Shown: positions 8,161 to 18,009, numbered from the stretch's first letter. The stretch is DNA of 46,321 nucleotides from CAYFJO01 sp964343305 (GCA_964343305.1 CAYFJO010000034.1:1-46321); one strand, 5' to 3'. Made by a program: numbers and translations. The notes: generated from the letters alone by a model not told the origin.

Positions 8161-9891
8161 TTATTTGGCTGACATGTGCCGCGTACACACGTCGTACACC
8201 AAGTCCGCCAATTTAATGGCTTCGTCCCATTCGATGTTTTCTTCCCGCAACTTCCGCACAATAGCCGCCTCTGCAGTTTCTCTCTTTAAATTCGACAACG
8301 ACAATTCACCGTCGATGAAAAGGGCTGTAACCGCAGTTAATGCATCAACAGTATTATCAGGTGTGTCGGTGGGAACAATATTCTTGAACAGATCTTCGAT
8401 CGCTCTATCTCGAACTGTTCGTGAGACTGACGCAAACACCTTTCTTCCAACCCCCTCGTTTTTGTCCGCGATCTGTGCCGCGGCTTCAAGCCCAAGGGCG
8501 ATCAAGAATGATCTAAAAGCCCTTTTCCTACGCTTGGCGAATTCAACATCACTTTCGTTAATCACAATCTCAAAGCGTCTTCCGTAGCCAGGTTCCCACG
8601 CAACTCGCGGGGATATCATCCGGTTTGGTTCCTCGTCGTCGGAAGTTTCGACTATCCCTTCTTTTATGAATTCACCTCGTTTAGTTTCAACAACATAATG
8701 TGCTGAAATTCCAACGACCAGTTTTCCATCTCGCTTAACCATGTAATCGCGTCCGTTGGTCGGAAACGAGTGGCCCGCCATAACATTCTCATCAGTATGC
8801 ACTTTTCCCAAGTGATCCATCCAGCCGAGCACTTTAACTCTAACAGGCTCGCTTGAAGCATTTATAACAAACACACGACCGAGTAGTTCTGCTGCGACAT
8901 CCTTATCAAGTCCATATGGATTCGAGCGGTGTGTGAATCGAGTTTGCTCGATTCCTCGTTCTCGAAGTTCTGACACAAAGAATGTCCAAGTCTTCAAACA
9001 AACGCGCGTACTATTTCGGATTTCCGCAATCGGGCTATTCATGACACGTTCGATGGCATCCAATTCGTCTTGTCGAAACGAATTCTGCACCCAAAAACAA
9101 CCCTCGATGAGGTCGACAAGTTCCGGGTGACGCGACTTCACACGCGGTGGCACGTTGAGCTTGGAGGGAAGGTCATTATTATCAATTCGCAGTACCAAAC
9201 GGCCGTCACTAATCGAAAAACTAGATGCGCTGGTACCATCGCTTGTTCCGTTTGGTGTCATGGCCAAGAATTTAGCGTATGACGCGATAACTTGGTGACC
9301 GTCACGAGTGATCGGAATCTCTTTGTTTGCTGGTATGACCCAATGTCTTTCGTCAATACCGTGGTCTTGGCCATAACGATCTTTGTAATACCAACACTCG
9401 ACACGCACTTTGGTGTCTGTCGAATTCTTAATAAACAAGGGTGCCGAAGGCTTGTTGGCAACTGGCAGTTTTACAATGTCGTCATCATCCACGATTACTC
9501 TCAGAACACCGGTACCCGGATGTTTTTTCATCCATGTGGACTTCGAGTCTGGCTTAATGCCAATTGTCTTTTCAACGAGTTCATCATCCTCGTTAAAAAA
9601 CACTTTGTTTGCGTCGGACGTACGAATCTGGTATCGAAACTCGGATACTTTTAAAGGTGACTTATCAAAGGACAGTCGTTGTGTTTCGTAGGGTGATAAT
9701 TTCCACGTCACTTTGTCTTGCCCAAAAAAATTCGAAGTGCCCTTCTTGTTATGCCAAATCACTTCTATGGAATGGTCCGTGTTGTTGACAACTTGTACAT
9801 CACCTTGATGGATTCGCTGACCTGTCGCTGTCGTAGCGCATAAAAAAAACGCCGCAGCTATCTTCGCAGTCAATTCGCGATTGTGTTTCAT
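8161..9891 (-). CDS. Exported protein with three tandem beta-rich repeats, family not recognised
   Basis: This 576-residue protein has a Sec signal (MKHNRELTAKIAAAFF, cleaved near TATG-Q). Three related units of about 90-110 residues are visible at roughly 32-139, 151-240 and 340-449. Each opens with a V-x-V-x-N-x-(S/T) strand (VQVVNNTD, LFIKNSTD, VFVINASS), then a V-x-V-x-x-W strand, a loop with YG/LG and an acidic or His residue, a strand near W-x-(I/L)-P or an equivalent, a long hairpin, and a closing acidic strand (VIVDDDDI, LRIDNNDL, IVINESDV). A helical linker lies at about 252-335 and a helical C-terminal domain at 455-576. AAGGAG lies seven bases before the ATG at 9891. The gene is visibly more A/T-rich than its neighbours, which hints at separate ancestry. 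I know no family with this layout. Confidence 0.75.
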   Translation of the reverse strand: MKHNRELTAKIAAAFFLCATTATGQRIHQGDVQVVNNTDHSIEVIWHNKKGTSNFFGQDKVTWKLSPYETQRLSFDKSPLKVSEFRYQIRTSDANKVFFNEDDELVEKTIGIKPDSKSTWMKKHPGTGVLRVIVDDDDIVKLPVANKPSAPLFIKNSTDTKVRVECWYYKDRYGQDHGIDERHWVIPANKEIPITRDGHQVIASYAKFLAMTPNGTSDGTSASSFSISDGRLVLRIDNNDLPSKLNVPPRVKSRHPELVDLIEGCFWVQNSFRQDELDAIERVMNSPIAEIRNSTRVCLKTWTFFVSELRERGIEQTRFTHRSNPYGLDKDVAAELLGRVFVINASSEPVRVKVLGWMDHLGKVHTDENVMAGHSFPTNGRDYMVKRDGKLVVGISAHYVVETKRGEFIKEGIVETSDDEEPNRMISPRVAWEPGYGRRFEIVINESDVEFAKRRKRAFRSFLIALGLEAAAQIADKNEGVGRKVFASVSRTVRDRAIEDLFKNIVPTDTPDNTVDALTAVTALFIDGELSLSNLKRETAEAAIVRKLREENIEWDEAIKLADLVYDVCTRHMSAK

Positions 9892-10259
9892 CACTCGACT
9901 CCTTGAAATGGAAAGCCCTACACCGCATCACGATGTATTACAATCTATCCCGACACATACTCCATTGCCATTTTCGCACACGGTTGGTATAGGTTGCAAG
10001 CAGCTTCACAGCAATCGCTTAATCGGCGCGCATTCCTCAATGAAACGTGTCAATTCCGGCGCAAGATATGTTTGCTAATGTAGCTTTGGGACATCAATCA
10101 GGCTGTGCATGATGGTCGCCGTCAATTTCCGATTGCCGATTTGCTCGACGGCCGGATAGCTCGCCTAACTTCCAGGAATGCCCAGCTCGTGGCGAACGCA
10201 GCTAAAGCCGAATCGGGTTTGAAAACTGCTTCTGGCGTCTTACTCATGATCTGTTACGT
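9892..10259. other. Gene-free stretch, probable upstream region of the triple-repeat gene
   Basis: No convincing gene, RNA or repeat was found in these 368 bases. The part next to 9891 must hold the promoter of the - strand triple-repeat gene. A short + strand frame near 10105-10220 (HDGRRQFPIADLL) looks slightly protein-like but cannot be assigned and may be a relic. Confidence 0.3.
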
Positions 10260-12887
10260 TCATTGCGAAACTGCGACCACCTCAAAAATCTTCTTCAGCC
10301 GTAGCAGCCGGACATTCACGATGTCGCTCACGTAAATGTAGTCGTCGGTGGCGTCCACGCTATTGGGCCAGGCCATTGGAATGTCCTTGGTCGGCACGAG
10401 ATCTCCTGGCAACCCACCCATCGAGTCGCGGTTGCCGTAGGTGCCGAAGGAAAGAATCAAGTTGCCTTCGTTGTCGATCACCGAAACCCGGGGCTGGAGT
10501 CCTGTCGGGTAATAGAGTCGGCCATAGCTGTCCACTCCGAAGCGCGGATTCCGGGACTGTCGAGCGAGCGGGCCGTAATGAATGTCGTAGACCTTTGCCG
10601 GCTCTGCGGGCTCCCTGGGAAATAGGTCGCCGTCATCGACAGAGCCGGTTGGGGCATACTTGTAAATCCGCCCCATAGTGGCCGTGACATCCGGGTCCTT
10701 GTCGAACCCCTGGGGCACGTTGTTAACGTCGCCGTCATACACTCCGACATAAAGGTTGCCGCGCGGGTCGAATCTGATGCCGCCGGTGCGAGGTTTTTTG
10801 CCGCCGAAACCATTAAACCGAAGCGGCTGCCAGGGCGTTCGGGCAAAATCGAGTTTGAAGTAGTGCATAGGCCCGCTGTAATCGTCCGCCCGATTGTCCT
10901 TATCCGGCAAGACGCCCAACGTCGCCAGCCCGCCGGCCGGTCCGACGGCCATGCCCCGCTCGCCGAGACCGGTGAATATCCATGAGCACGTGATCGGCGG
11001 CGTTGTCGCGTGACCGAAGCCGCCAGCCGGCACGGGCCGCCCAGAAAGCGAAACGACCCGATCAGTTTCAAGGACGCCCGCCGGCGCGGCCGTGAAAAAC
11101 TCCGCGCCCATCGACCATCTGTAGACCGGCGTGCCCCATTGAAAGTGCGTATACAGATGCCGGCTCCGCGCGTCGATTGCGATGCTTGATGCTCTGAGCG
11201 GCGTCTTCGCGTCTTGCATGCAAGGCACGAACTTCGGATTCCTCCAGTCCGTTACCCTGAAACAAAAACCCTGTGCATCGGCGATGTAGACGTCTCCTGT
11301 CTTCTGGTCCACCTGCATGTGCTGCAAATCCAGAGCACGCTGCGGGCCGGCCTCGTAGAAATCCTTGACCAGTTCCAGCGTCGCACCCGAATCCCGATAG
11401 ACGCGCACGGGCAGCGTCGTGTAGGCAACCCAAACCAGGATTTCCCCCTTGTCCTCGGCCACCGCTAGGAGGGAGTTTTCCCTGAACTTGCCGATGCGAC
11501 TCCGAACTGGCACGGTCGCCACCGGTGCGTCGTCTTTCGTCCAGTCACTAAACTTAAGCAGCTTCAGCTCCCCCTTGCCGCTGTAGTTGCCGAATCGAGT
11601 GGTGACGTAGATCGCGTTGGATTTCGGATGGACAGCGACGGCATCCGGGAATGCCACGGGAATCGCCCGGATGAGCTTGCCTTCGTTGTCGAGCACGGCG
11701 ATGCGTTTGTTCTGGCGGTCGCAGACGAACACGCGACCCTCGCTGTCCACTGCCACGCCTTGGAACGCCGCGTAAGGGTTGGAGGCGCTGTGCCCGATCG
11801 GAGAAGCAACGCGATCCTTCATGTCGCCGATTACGTCCTTCTCGTCCAGAGCGAAGAAGACGCGGGTCTTCCGCGTGGCCAGGTCAACTTTCCAAACCTG
11901 TCCGTCGCGCCAGAAGCCAGTCGTTTGCACGGCCTTTCGGTCGTCAACAGCGAAGAGGCCACTGACGTACAGAGACTTGCCGTCAGGGGTCAGCGCCGAG
12001 AAGAAGTTGCCGGAGAGTCCGTTCTGCGGCAGGGGTTCGCCACCCAGCATCGCTGCGACTTCGTACTGGCGAAGTGTGCCATCACTACCGATTGTCATTT
12101 GTTGATTCCCAAACGCACGACCGGAAACGGTGGTAAGGCACAGCGTGTCACTCCCGGCCGAAGGCACCAGCGACGCGCATAGACCTTGGCTACTGCGGCT
12201 CATCAGGGTTTTGCCTGGCGTGGCGCGTGCCCAGCTACTTCCACTCCGCAGCGTGTACGTTCCGTCGGCCCGCACAGTGATGCCCCAGCCCTGCACATCC
12301 TCAATGGGCTTTCCCGCTGGCAGAGGAAACACTGTGCGGCGATAGTTACCCCTGGCGTCGTACTGGCGAAGCGCCGGCCCACCGTAGAAAGTGCTATTTC
12401 CCAACACATACACGCTGCCGTCTGGCTTAGCCTCAAGTCCGGTCACCATCCATTGGGCGTGGTCTCCCTGGCCGCTGAACTCCGACCAGTAAGCGTAAGG
12501 ATCGCCGCCGACAATCTGTTCCAACGACACACTCATGCCGGCTCGAACGCGCACGACCATTCTTGAGGCATTCTTGACGGGTTGCCCATAATCATCTTTG
12601 CCGTCCCACTGGATCTTCTGAGCGCGGGAATTCGCAATCGGCGGCGGCGGCGCTTTGGCGCCCAGCACGTCAGCAGCGAGATGACGGACGACTGTGTTCT
12701 TTTCGGGATCGACAATCGCGACTTCAACATCCGTCAGCGAATCAAGCTCGAACTCCACGATCCAGTTGTTGCCTTGCTTGTTGAAGGTGAGTTCCGGTTC
12801 GTGAATCCACTTGGGCGTCTCTGCGATCGCGGATTGGGCGAGCAGGAACACAAGGAGTAGGAGTGCCCGTCGCACGTTGGCGTACAT
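10260..12887 (-). CDS. Exported NHL/YVTN-type propeller protein with FlgD-like N-terminal domain
   Basis: This 875-residue protein starts with a signal peptide (MYANVRRALLLLVFLLAQSAIA). Next comes a FlgD-Ig-like domain at about 25-125: DVEVAIVDPEKNTVVRHL, then IQWDGKDDYGQPV, the classical WDGxDxxGxxV turn. A long array of NHL-like blades follows, such as VAVDSEGRVFVCDRQNKRIAV and VDQKTGDVYIADAQG, and ends in VSDIVNVRLLRLKK. In this type of protein the propeller is generally taken as a ligand- or carbohydrate-binding scaffold; no catalytic residues are apparent. A GTG at 12902, in frame 15 bases upstream, overlaps the stop codon of the preceding gene as GTGA and could be the coupled start. The gene is last in a - strand set with a kelch protein and an esterase. 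Confidence 0.8.
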   Translation of the reverse strand: MYANVRRALLLLVFLLAQSAIAETPKWIHEPELTFNKQGNNWIVEFELDSLTDVEVAIVDPEKNTVVRHLAADVLGAKAPPPPIANSRAQKIQWDGKDDYGQPVKNASRMVVRVRAGMSVSLEQIVGGDPYAYWSEFSGQGDHAQWMVTGLEAKPDGSVYVLGNSTFYGGPALRQYDARGNYRRTVFPLPAGKPIEDVQGWGITVRADGTYTLRSGSSWARATPGKTLMSRSSQGLCASLVPSAGSDTLCLTTVSGRAFGNQQMTIGSDGTLRQYEVAAMLGGEPLPQNGLSGNFFSALTPDGKSLYVSGLFAVDDRKAVQTTGFWRDGQVWKVDLATRKTRVFFALDEKDVIGDMKDRVASPIGHSASNPYAAFQGVAVDSEGRVFVCDRQNKRIAVLDNEGKLIRAIPVAFPDAVAVHPKSNAIYVTTRFGNYSGKGELKLLKFSDWTKDDAPVATVPVRSRIGKFRENSLLAVAEDKGEILVWVAYTTLPVRVYRDSGATLELVKDFYEAGPQRALDLQHMQVDQKTGDVYIADAQGFCFRVTDWRNPKFVPCMQDAKTPLRASSIAIDARSRHLYTHFQWGTPVYRWSMGAEFFTAAPAGVLETDRVVSLSGRPVPAGGFGHATTPPITCSWIFTGLGERGMAVGPAGGLATLGVLPDKDNRADDYSGPMHYFKLDFARTPWQPLRFNGFGGKKPRTGGIRFDPRGNLYVGVYDGDVNNVPQGFDKDPDVTATMGRIYKYAPTGSVDDGDLFPREPAEPAKVYDIHYGPLARQSRNPRFGVDSYGRLYYPTGLQPRVSVIDNEGNLILSFGTYGNRDSMGGLPGDLVPTKDIPMAWPNSVDATDDYIYVSDIVNVRLLRLKKIFEVVAVSQ

Positions 12888-12898
12888 CTTCAAGTGTG

Positions 12899-15268
12899 TC
12901 ACCTTGCTTTGATCGAAGCTGGATCGAAGCGGAACAGGAATGTTTGCATGGGGCCGCTGAATGAGCGCGGTATCAGGGCCACGCACACGTCGCGCTTAGG
13001 GTCGTACACCATCGCGCATTCGTGCGTGTACAAGCCTTTCGGCAATTCAACGTCTAACTTGGACATCGTATTGCTACCAAGGTCCAGTGCGTAGAGCTCG
13101 CTGCCCAGCCACAGGATCGTGTCGTGTTGCGGGATGTAAACCGCTTCGCGCCCGATGGCAGCCGTTCCCTGCGTGGTCAGTTGCTGCCACTTCGCCTTCT
13201 CTTCAAACGAACGTGCGAAGACATCAACTCGCGACCCGTCGCCCTTCAACTGAATCAACCGGTCGCGCCGCGTGTCATGAAGGAGCGGTTGGAATTCATA
13301 GTGGTATTTGATTTCTTTCGCCGGCTTGGGATACGCTGCGTCAATCAACGACCACTCGACGGCGCCGGAATCTCGATCGACTTTGGCGTGATAGAGCTTT
13401 TCATTGACCACCGCGTAGACACCGCGCGGAGTGCCAGTCAGAGTGAGATGCCACTGGTTGTTGAACGGGCGCCCAAAGCTCGGCTTGTGCATCTTTCTTG
13501 TGGCCGGATCGTAGACCCAGCTTGCGTAACCATGCTCTTTCGCCTGCCACACGAAAACGTCGTCCGGATCGTCGTCCAGTTGGACTTCGATTCCATCAAA
13601 CAGCGATGACCGAGCCAGATAGACGACCGTCTTGCTGACCGGGTCGTAGCAGTACCACAGATACGTGTGCTGGCTGAACGGTATCATCCCGTAGCTCCAG
13701 CCGAAGATACCGGCGTTGGTGCTTTCGAGAAACGGTGGAAAACGCGGTGGGAAATCGAGACTCCAGCGATTGTTGGCGATGCTGTAACGTGCGATGTCAT
13801 TGCCTGAATAACCCGAATGTCCGCCGCCGACGTACAGCACTTCGCTGCGGTCCGTGTCGATCACCGCTGTGGACCACGTCTTGCTGATGAGCAGACCGGG
13901 CGGTTCGGCATTGACGAACTTGTTCGCGGGCAGCGTGGCGAGCAACTTCGCCTGCGCTTCCGGCGACGACGGCGGAGCCTTTTCCAGCGACGTCCCCTGC
14001 TCGGGATACTTCCACGCGGTCGTGTCCGACGGTGCGCCTTTTAGTTCGGTGGCTGGGGCTGATGGATCGTAACGAAGCGCATACGTCCGGCGTTCAGGCC
14101 CGAAAGCAACCAGCAACGTAACGCCGTGTTTTTCTGCGAAGGTCGCCGTCAGCCACGAATAACCTTGGAGCTTCAAATCGCCGTGGATCGGCGTCCACGT
14201 ATTATGCTTGATGTTGTAAACCCACGTCTGTTTGACGGCCGACGACGAAGACAGGTGGTCGCGCCGCACCAGCCGCGCATCGTTGCCGCACACCAGAACG
14301 CGGCCGTTCGGCAACACGGCCGCCGCGGGTGCTTCCATCGGCGGCGGTGCTGATTGCGACTTCTGTTGCTCCCAACGGTTCGCCTCGCAGTCGTAGACCC
14401 ACGTGTCATTGAGTGCTGCCGCCTGATTGTAGCCGCCGAACAAAATCATCCGCCGGCTCGACGGGTCGTAAACGATCGGTGCGTTACAGCGCGGCGGTGG
14501 CTCAATGTCTAATTTCGCTCGTTTCCAGATGTTTCTCACGCAATCGTAAAACCACGTGGGGGCCGCGCCGGTGGGATTCGTCGCCAGCCCGCCACCGAAC
14601 AACATCACGCGATCATTGCCCGCGTCGTAACACATACTGGCCCACGCGACCGTTCGGCAGGTCGTCGGATGATTGGCCGGTTTCAAATCTGTCCACGAGT
14701 TGGTCTTTGGGTCGAGCGCGATCGTGAAGCCGTCGCTGAAATAGATGATGCGGCCACGCTTGGAGTCCCAGCACGCCATGTTGAACGTGCTGATGGGGCT
14801 GGGTCGAATGATGCCATCAGAAAAATCCCACCAGCGAATACGATTGGTCGAGTGATAGCCGCCAACAACCTGCAGCCGCGGCCCTTCGTCGTACTTCAAT
14901 CCGTCAGGCCCCGACTGGCCGTAGATGCGAAACGGCGGAAACGACTTCGCCGTCCATTTACCGGCGGCCGTTTTGGGAAACGCGGGCTGCCATTGGGGCT
15001 GAAGTGGATCGAACGACTCCAACTCATATCGCTCATAAACATTCCGAGCTGCTTTCCTGCCGCCCGTTCCCCACAGGTAGACTTGATCGACATTCTCCGC
15101 CCAGATTGCCCGTGCAAATCTTTTGCCGCCCGATGCGTCTTCGCTATGAATGAGCGCCCACTGATTCACTGGCAACTCGTTCAATCGGGGCGACTTCGTT
15201 GGAGCTTCGCCATTCGCCGCGGCATCATTGAGCAGCACCAAAATCATGACCATCGGCAAACGCTTCAT
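12899..15268 (-). CDS. Exported kelch-repeat protein, paralogue of the one at 24653
   Basis: This 789-residue protein begins with a short signal-like peptide (MKRLPMVMILVLLNDAAANG). It has kelch-type blades with paired glycines and W/Y turns: MLFGGGLAT, MILFGGYNQAAALNDTWVYD, and VLYVGGGHSGYSGNDIARY in the middle. Residues 1-400 and 400-789 look like two propellers joined by a PANKFVNAEPP segment that recurs as PANEWVEVEPP in the + strand protein at 24653-27007. The two share the same domain order over most of their length, so they are paralogues. The ATG at 15268 overlaps the upstream esterase stop as ATGA, and its own stop overlaps a possible GTG of the next gene, so the three are translationally coupled. 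Galactose-oxidase-type copper ligands are not evident. The ligand is unknown. Confidence 0.82.
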   Translation of the reverse strand: MKRLPMVMILVLLNDAAANGEAPTKSPRLNELPVNQWALIHSEDASGGKRFARAIWAENVDQVYLWGTGGRKAARNVYERYELESFDPLQPQWQPAFPKTAAGKWTAKSFPPFRIYGQSGPDGLKYDEGPRLQVVGGYHSTNRIRWWDFSDGIIRPSPISTFNMACWDSKRGRIIYFSDGFTIALDPKTNSWTDLKPANHPTTCRTVAWASMCYDAGNDRVMLFGGGLATNPTGAAPTWFYDCVRNIWKRAKLDIEPPPRCNAPIVYDPSSRRMILFGGYNQAAALNDTWVYDCEANRWEQQKSQSAPPPMEAPAAAVLPNGRVLVCGNDARLVRRDHLSSSSAVKQTWVYNIKHNTWTPIHGDLKLQGYSWLTATFAEKHGVTLLVAFGPERRTYALRYDPSAPATELKGAPSDTTAWKYPEQGTSLEKAPPSSPEAQAKLLATLPANKFVNAEPPGLLISKTWSTAVIDTDRSEVLYVGGGHSGYSGNDIARYSIANNRWSLDFPPRFPPFLESTNAGIFGWSYGMIPFSQHTYLWYCYDPVSKTVVYLARSSLFDGIEVQLDDDPDDVFVWQAKEHGYASWVYDPATRKMHKPSFGRPFNNQWHLTLTGTPRGVYAVVNEKLYHAKVDRDSGAVEWSLIDAAYPKPAKEIKYHYEFQPLLHDTRRDRLIQLKGDGSRVDVFARSFEEKAKWQQLTTQGTAAIGREAVYIPQHDTILWLGSELYALDLGSNTMSKLDVELPKGLYTHECAMVYDPKRDVCVALIPRSFSGPMQTFLFRFDPASIKAR

Positions 15269-17271
15269 GGCTGTGACTCCTGTTTTCGGACCGAACGATA
15301 CGCGGCCAGCAGGTCAGGCAGATCGTAGACCGTTAATGCTCCATGGACAGTGCCGCTCATTCGACCCTTGAGCGGGTCAGCTACAACGTCTGACCACGAC
15401 GGTGTGTCGCCGTTGACTTTCAACGAGGCGAACAGTTTGCTTTCGAGGGCCGCTGCGTGAATCGCCGGAGCTTCGGCAACGCCGCTCGCGATCAAGTGGA
15501 CCTCGGAAGGCTGCCCCCTGCTTTCCCACTCCAACAACATACGGGCCGCGATCAACACGTCTTCGGCGCGCATGCCGACTAGCGATCTGCCGAGCAGGTA
15601 GGCGATCATTACGTCGCGCCCCGTTGTTCTCGTTTCGCCGATGCCGCGGAGATCAACCGCCAGAACGAGATTGCCCTTCAGAACATGCTCTTCGATTGGT
15701 CCGCCCTTTGACGCGTCTACTTGCTTCCCTTCGCCGTGAAGATAGAGGTACCGCTTACCATTTGACTCCTTCGGCACGAATAACAGCCCCGGAAGTTCGA
15801 TGCCGGCTTCAGATTCAATCGCAAGTTTCTCAATGCGATAGTCGTCTCTTTGAACTGTCCCATGACGCGTTACTTTGCCTGCCGGCAGATCCTTCAGCTT
15901 TCGAATTCCGGCAAGCTTGCGGACTTCGCCGAGCGTTCGCGTCCGGTTCTCCGACTTCCAGTGCTCGCGACGCCTCTTTGTGTGCGAGTTATTGAGTTCG
16001 ACATTCAAATCCATCACCGACCGCGCGCCCTTCATCAACATGACCTGACCATCAGGCGTGCATTGTAGATCGATGGTCGAATGCGTCGCGAATTCGGGCT
16101 CGGTGATCGGTTCGTCGATTCCCAGCAGAAAGCGCCGCATCCAACGGACCATCGCTTCGCGCTGGAGCTTCGGATAACCGTGTTTCGCGTCCGTCTCGAC
16201 GAGGTTGACCCGTTCGGCAAACCCCAGCCGCGTATAGAATCGTTTGGCTTGGCGAAATGAATGCCACGTGCCATCGATGTCGAAGAAGTCGTGTGTCGAC
16301 GCCAGGATGAGCGTTGGTCTTGGAGCACGCATCATTAAATAGTCCGCGTGATCCATGCCGAACGCGAGTTGTCCGTGGATGTTTTGCTCGGCGTCCTGCG
16401 GCCCAATCGTGTCGATCAGCCGTCGAAAGCTGGTGATGTAACAACTCGGCGCGGCACAAGCGACGCGCTCGTCCAAAGCCATCAAGTAACTCGTAAGCGT
16501 TCCACCACCGCTACAGCCGGTCACGCCGATCTTGCTGCCGTCGATCTCCTTACGACTGGCGAGGTAGTCGATCGACCGCATTCCGTCCCAAATACGAAAC
16601 GTCGCCGTGTCCCGTCCCAGCGGAACGGATCCCTTTCCCACCACGTTATGTTCGGACGTCGCTTTGAAACGTTGTTTGCCATCCGCATCCAGAAGCTGGC
16701 TTCGTTCGCCTTGGCCAATTGGATCGTACGACAGCGCGGCGATCCCGTTCTTCGCCAACAGGATACACATTAGTTGCTGAGCCGCTTTTCCGCTGCGGCT
16801 ATGTCCGCATGGAACGACGACACCAGGAAACGATGGTTTCGAGTCAGGCAAGAACAAGACCGCCGTAACAAAGTGCTTCGGCTGGCTCTCATAGATCAAT
16901 TTCTCAATTCGGTAGCCGTCAGCGTCGATCGTCCCAACCGTTTTCGCGTTCAGCGGAGTACGTTCTGGAAAACCGCCTAAGTGCTCGACAAACGCCGTTC
17001 GCAGTCGCGTTTGCCAGGCTTCCGCGTCTTCAGGAGTCTTGATCTCTTCGTACTCTTCGGCGCGTCGTTGGAATGCTCCATCCACCTGCTGCGCCAAATA
17101 CCTCGAAAGCAAATTTCTGGTGGGTCCGTTATCGCTTTCCGCAGGTAGGACCGTTAGATCTTGGTCCGCGTACAACGGCGCCTTCGTTCCGAGACACAAC
17201 ACTACTGCTAAAAAGATGCGTATGCGTGTCGCTGCTCGCAAACACGTTGGATGTTCGGGCGCGGATTTCAT
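15265..17271 (-). CDS. Exported tandem alpha/beta-hydrolase (acetylxylan-esterase-like)
   Basis: This 668-residue protein has a long n-region and a Sec signal (IRIFLAVVLCLGTKAPLYA). The N-terminal hydrolase domain, about 85-390, has an oxyanion-side VVVPCGHS segment, SYDPIGQGERSQ, a nucleophile elbow TGCSGGG with Ser254, a probable acid in STHDFFDID and a His in DAKHGYPKLQ. This is a complete Ser-Asp-His set of the acetylxylan-esterase/AB-hydrolase type. The C-terminal domain, about 450-668, has the same fold outline (DLRGIGET, then IASGVAEA), but the nucleophile position reads Gly597, so it looks inactive. GGAG lies eight bases before the ATG at 17271. It is first in the overlapping esterase-kelch-propeller operon. 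Likely role: deacylation of polysaccharide in the periplasm; the substrate is not proven by sequence. Confidence 0.8.
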   Translation of the reverse strand: MKSAPEHPTCLRAATRIRIFLAVVLCLGTKAPLYADQDLTVLPAESDNGPTRNLLSRYLAQQVDGAFQRRAEEYEEIKTPEDAEAWQTRLRTAFVEHLGGFPERTPLNAKTVGTIDADGYRIEKLIYESQPKHFVTAVLFLPDSKPSFPGVVVPCGHSRSGKAAQQLMCILLAKNGIAALSYDPIGQGERSQLLDADGKQRFKATSEHNVVGKGSVPLGRDTATFRIWDGMRSIDYLASRKEIDGSKIGVTGCSGGGTLTSYLMALDERVACAAPSCYITSFRRLIDTIGPQDAEQNIHGQLAFGMDHADYLMMRAPRPTLILASTHDFFDIDGTWHSFRQAKRFYTRLGFAERVNLVETDAKHGYPKLQREAMVRWMRRFLLGIDEPITEPEFATHSTIDLQCTPDGQVMLMKGARSVMDLNVELNNSHTKRRREHWKSENRTRTLGEVRKLAGIRKLKDLPAGKVTRHGTVQRDDYRIEKLAIESEAGIELPGLLFVPKESNGKRYLYLHGEGKQVDASKGGPIEEHVLKGNLVLAVDLRGIGETRTTGRDVMIAYLLGRSLVGMRAEDVLIAARMLLEWESRGQPSEVHLIASGVAEAPAIHAAALESKLFASLKVNGDTPSWSDVVADPLKGRMSGTVHGALTVYDLPDLLAAYRSVRKQESQP

Positions 17272-17466
17272 CTAGGTACTCCAACTTGATTCGTTCAGGA
17301 CATGTAAGCGCATTAACAAGCTAACGGCGCGAGAGTCCGGTCTCAAGCAGATTGGCAAGAATGGCGAGTCACAAATCTGCCACGGTGGAAAACACAGTAA
17401 CGAGACGCGCAAGCGTGGGCACTCGTGTGCCGGGGTATTTGCACTTTACGCGAATAATTCGCGAAT

Positions 17467-17929
17467 CGCTTGGCCAATAACCTATTTGCCATGGGAGCTT
17501 CACTTTCACCTCTATCTGATATCACCCAGGAAACGGGCGCGACGATCGTGGTCTTGCATCACTTTCGAAAAACCGGCCAACCCAAATGAGCCAGCAGCCC
17601 TGGAAGAACTATCGCAATCTGGCGTTTCAGAGTGGGCGCGGCAATGGATTCTGTTGCAAAGGCGAGAGCCCTATCAGGCAGACGGCCTGCACAAACTTTG
17701 GATGCGCTGTGGTGGCTCAGTCGGACATGCCAGCCTGTTTGCGGTCGATATCGACGAGGGAGTCTACGATCCGGATGAGATCGAAGGGGGACGCCAATGG
17801 GGCGTATCGCTTCGGACGGTCACCATTATGTTCCGTTCGGAAGCCGTCGCCAAGTTCAGCAGCCAATCGGCTCCCGCTTCTGTTGGACCGACGAGCGAAA
17901 GACTTGCCTTGGCAGTCACGTCAGGATAG
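17467..17929 (+). pseudogene. RepA/AAA-type ATPase relic with a frameshift
   Basis: Two overlapping frames together give the C-terminal half of a RepA-like (AAA_25-type) ATPase. The first reads NNLFAMGASLSPLSDI then TGATIVVLHHFRK and stops at 17587. The second continues KPANPNEPAALEELSQSG, SEWARQWILLQRRE, HKLWMRCGGSVGHA and DIDEGVYDPDE. Removing one A from the run at 17568-17572 joins them as FRK-PANPNEP. The Walker A and B region and everything upstream are missing. After about 17800 the frame loses similarity as well. Such ATPases are usually replication or mobile-element genes in this phylum. The 17272-17466 stretch before it holds only the upstream side of the esterase gene and a 15-bp palindrome at 17449-17463 (CGCGAA-TAA-TTCGCG). 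Confidence 0.6.
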
Positions 17930-17950
17930 AATCACCCTTCCTTCCCAATC

Positions 17951-17982
17951 AGGCCGCTCCTATAGATTTGCAGAGGCGGCCT
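17951..17982 (+). promoter_or_regulatory. Hairpin upstream of the coiled-coil gene
   Basis: AGGCCGC (17951-17957) pairs perfectly with GCGGCCT (17976-17982) around an 18-base loop. No T-run follows, so it is not a standard terminator. It lies 27 bases before the ATG of the next gene, in its probable leader. It could stabilise or control that mRNA, or be a relic of the preceding pseudogene. No riboswitch class is recognised. Confidence 0.3.
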
Positions 17983-18009
17983 CCCACCTAATTACACAAG
18001 GAGTTTCTA

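Noticed and set aside
14669..15328. 219-codon + strand frame across the kelch/esterase boundary
   Set aside because: Crosses two real - strand genes and has no recognisable domain.
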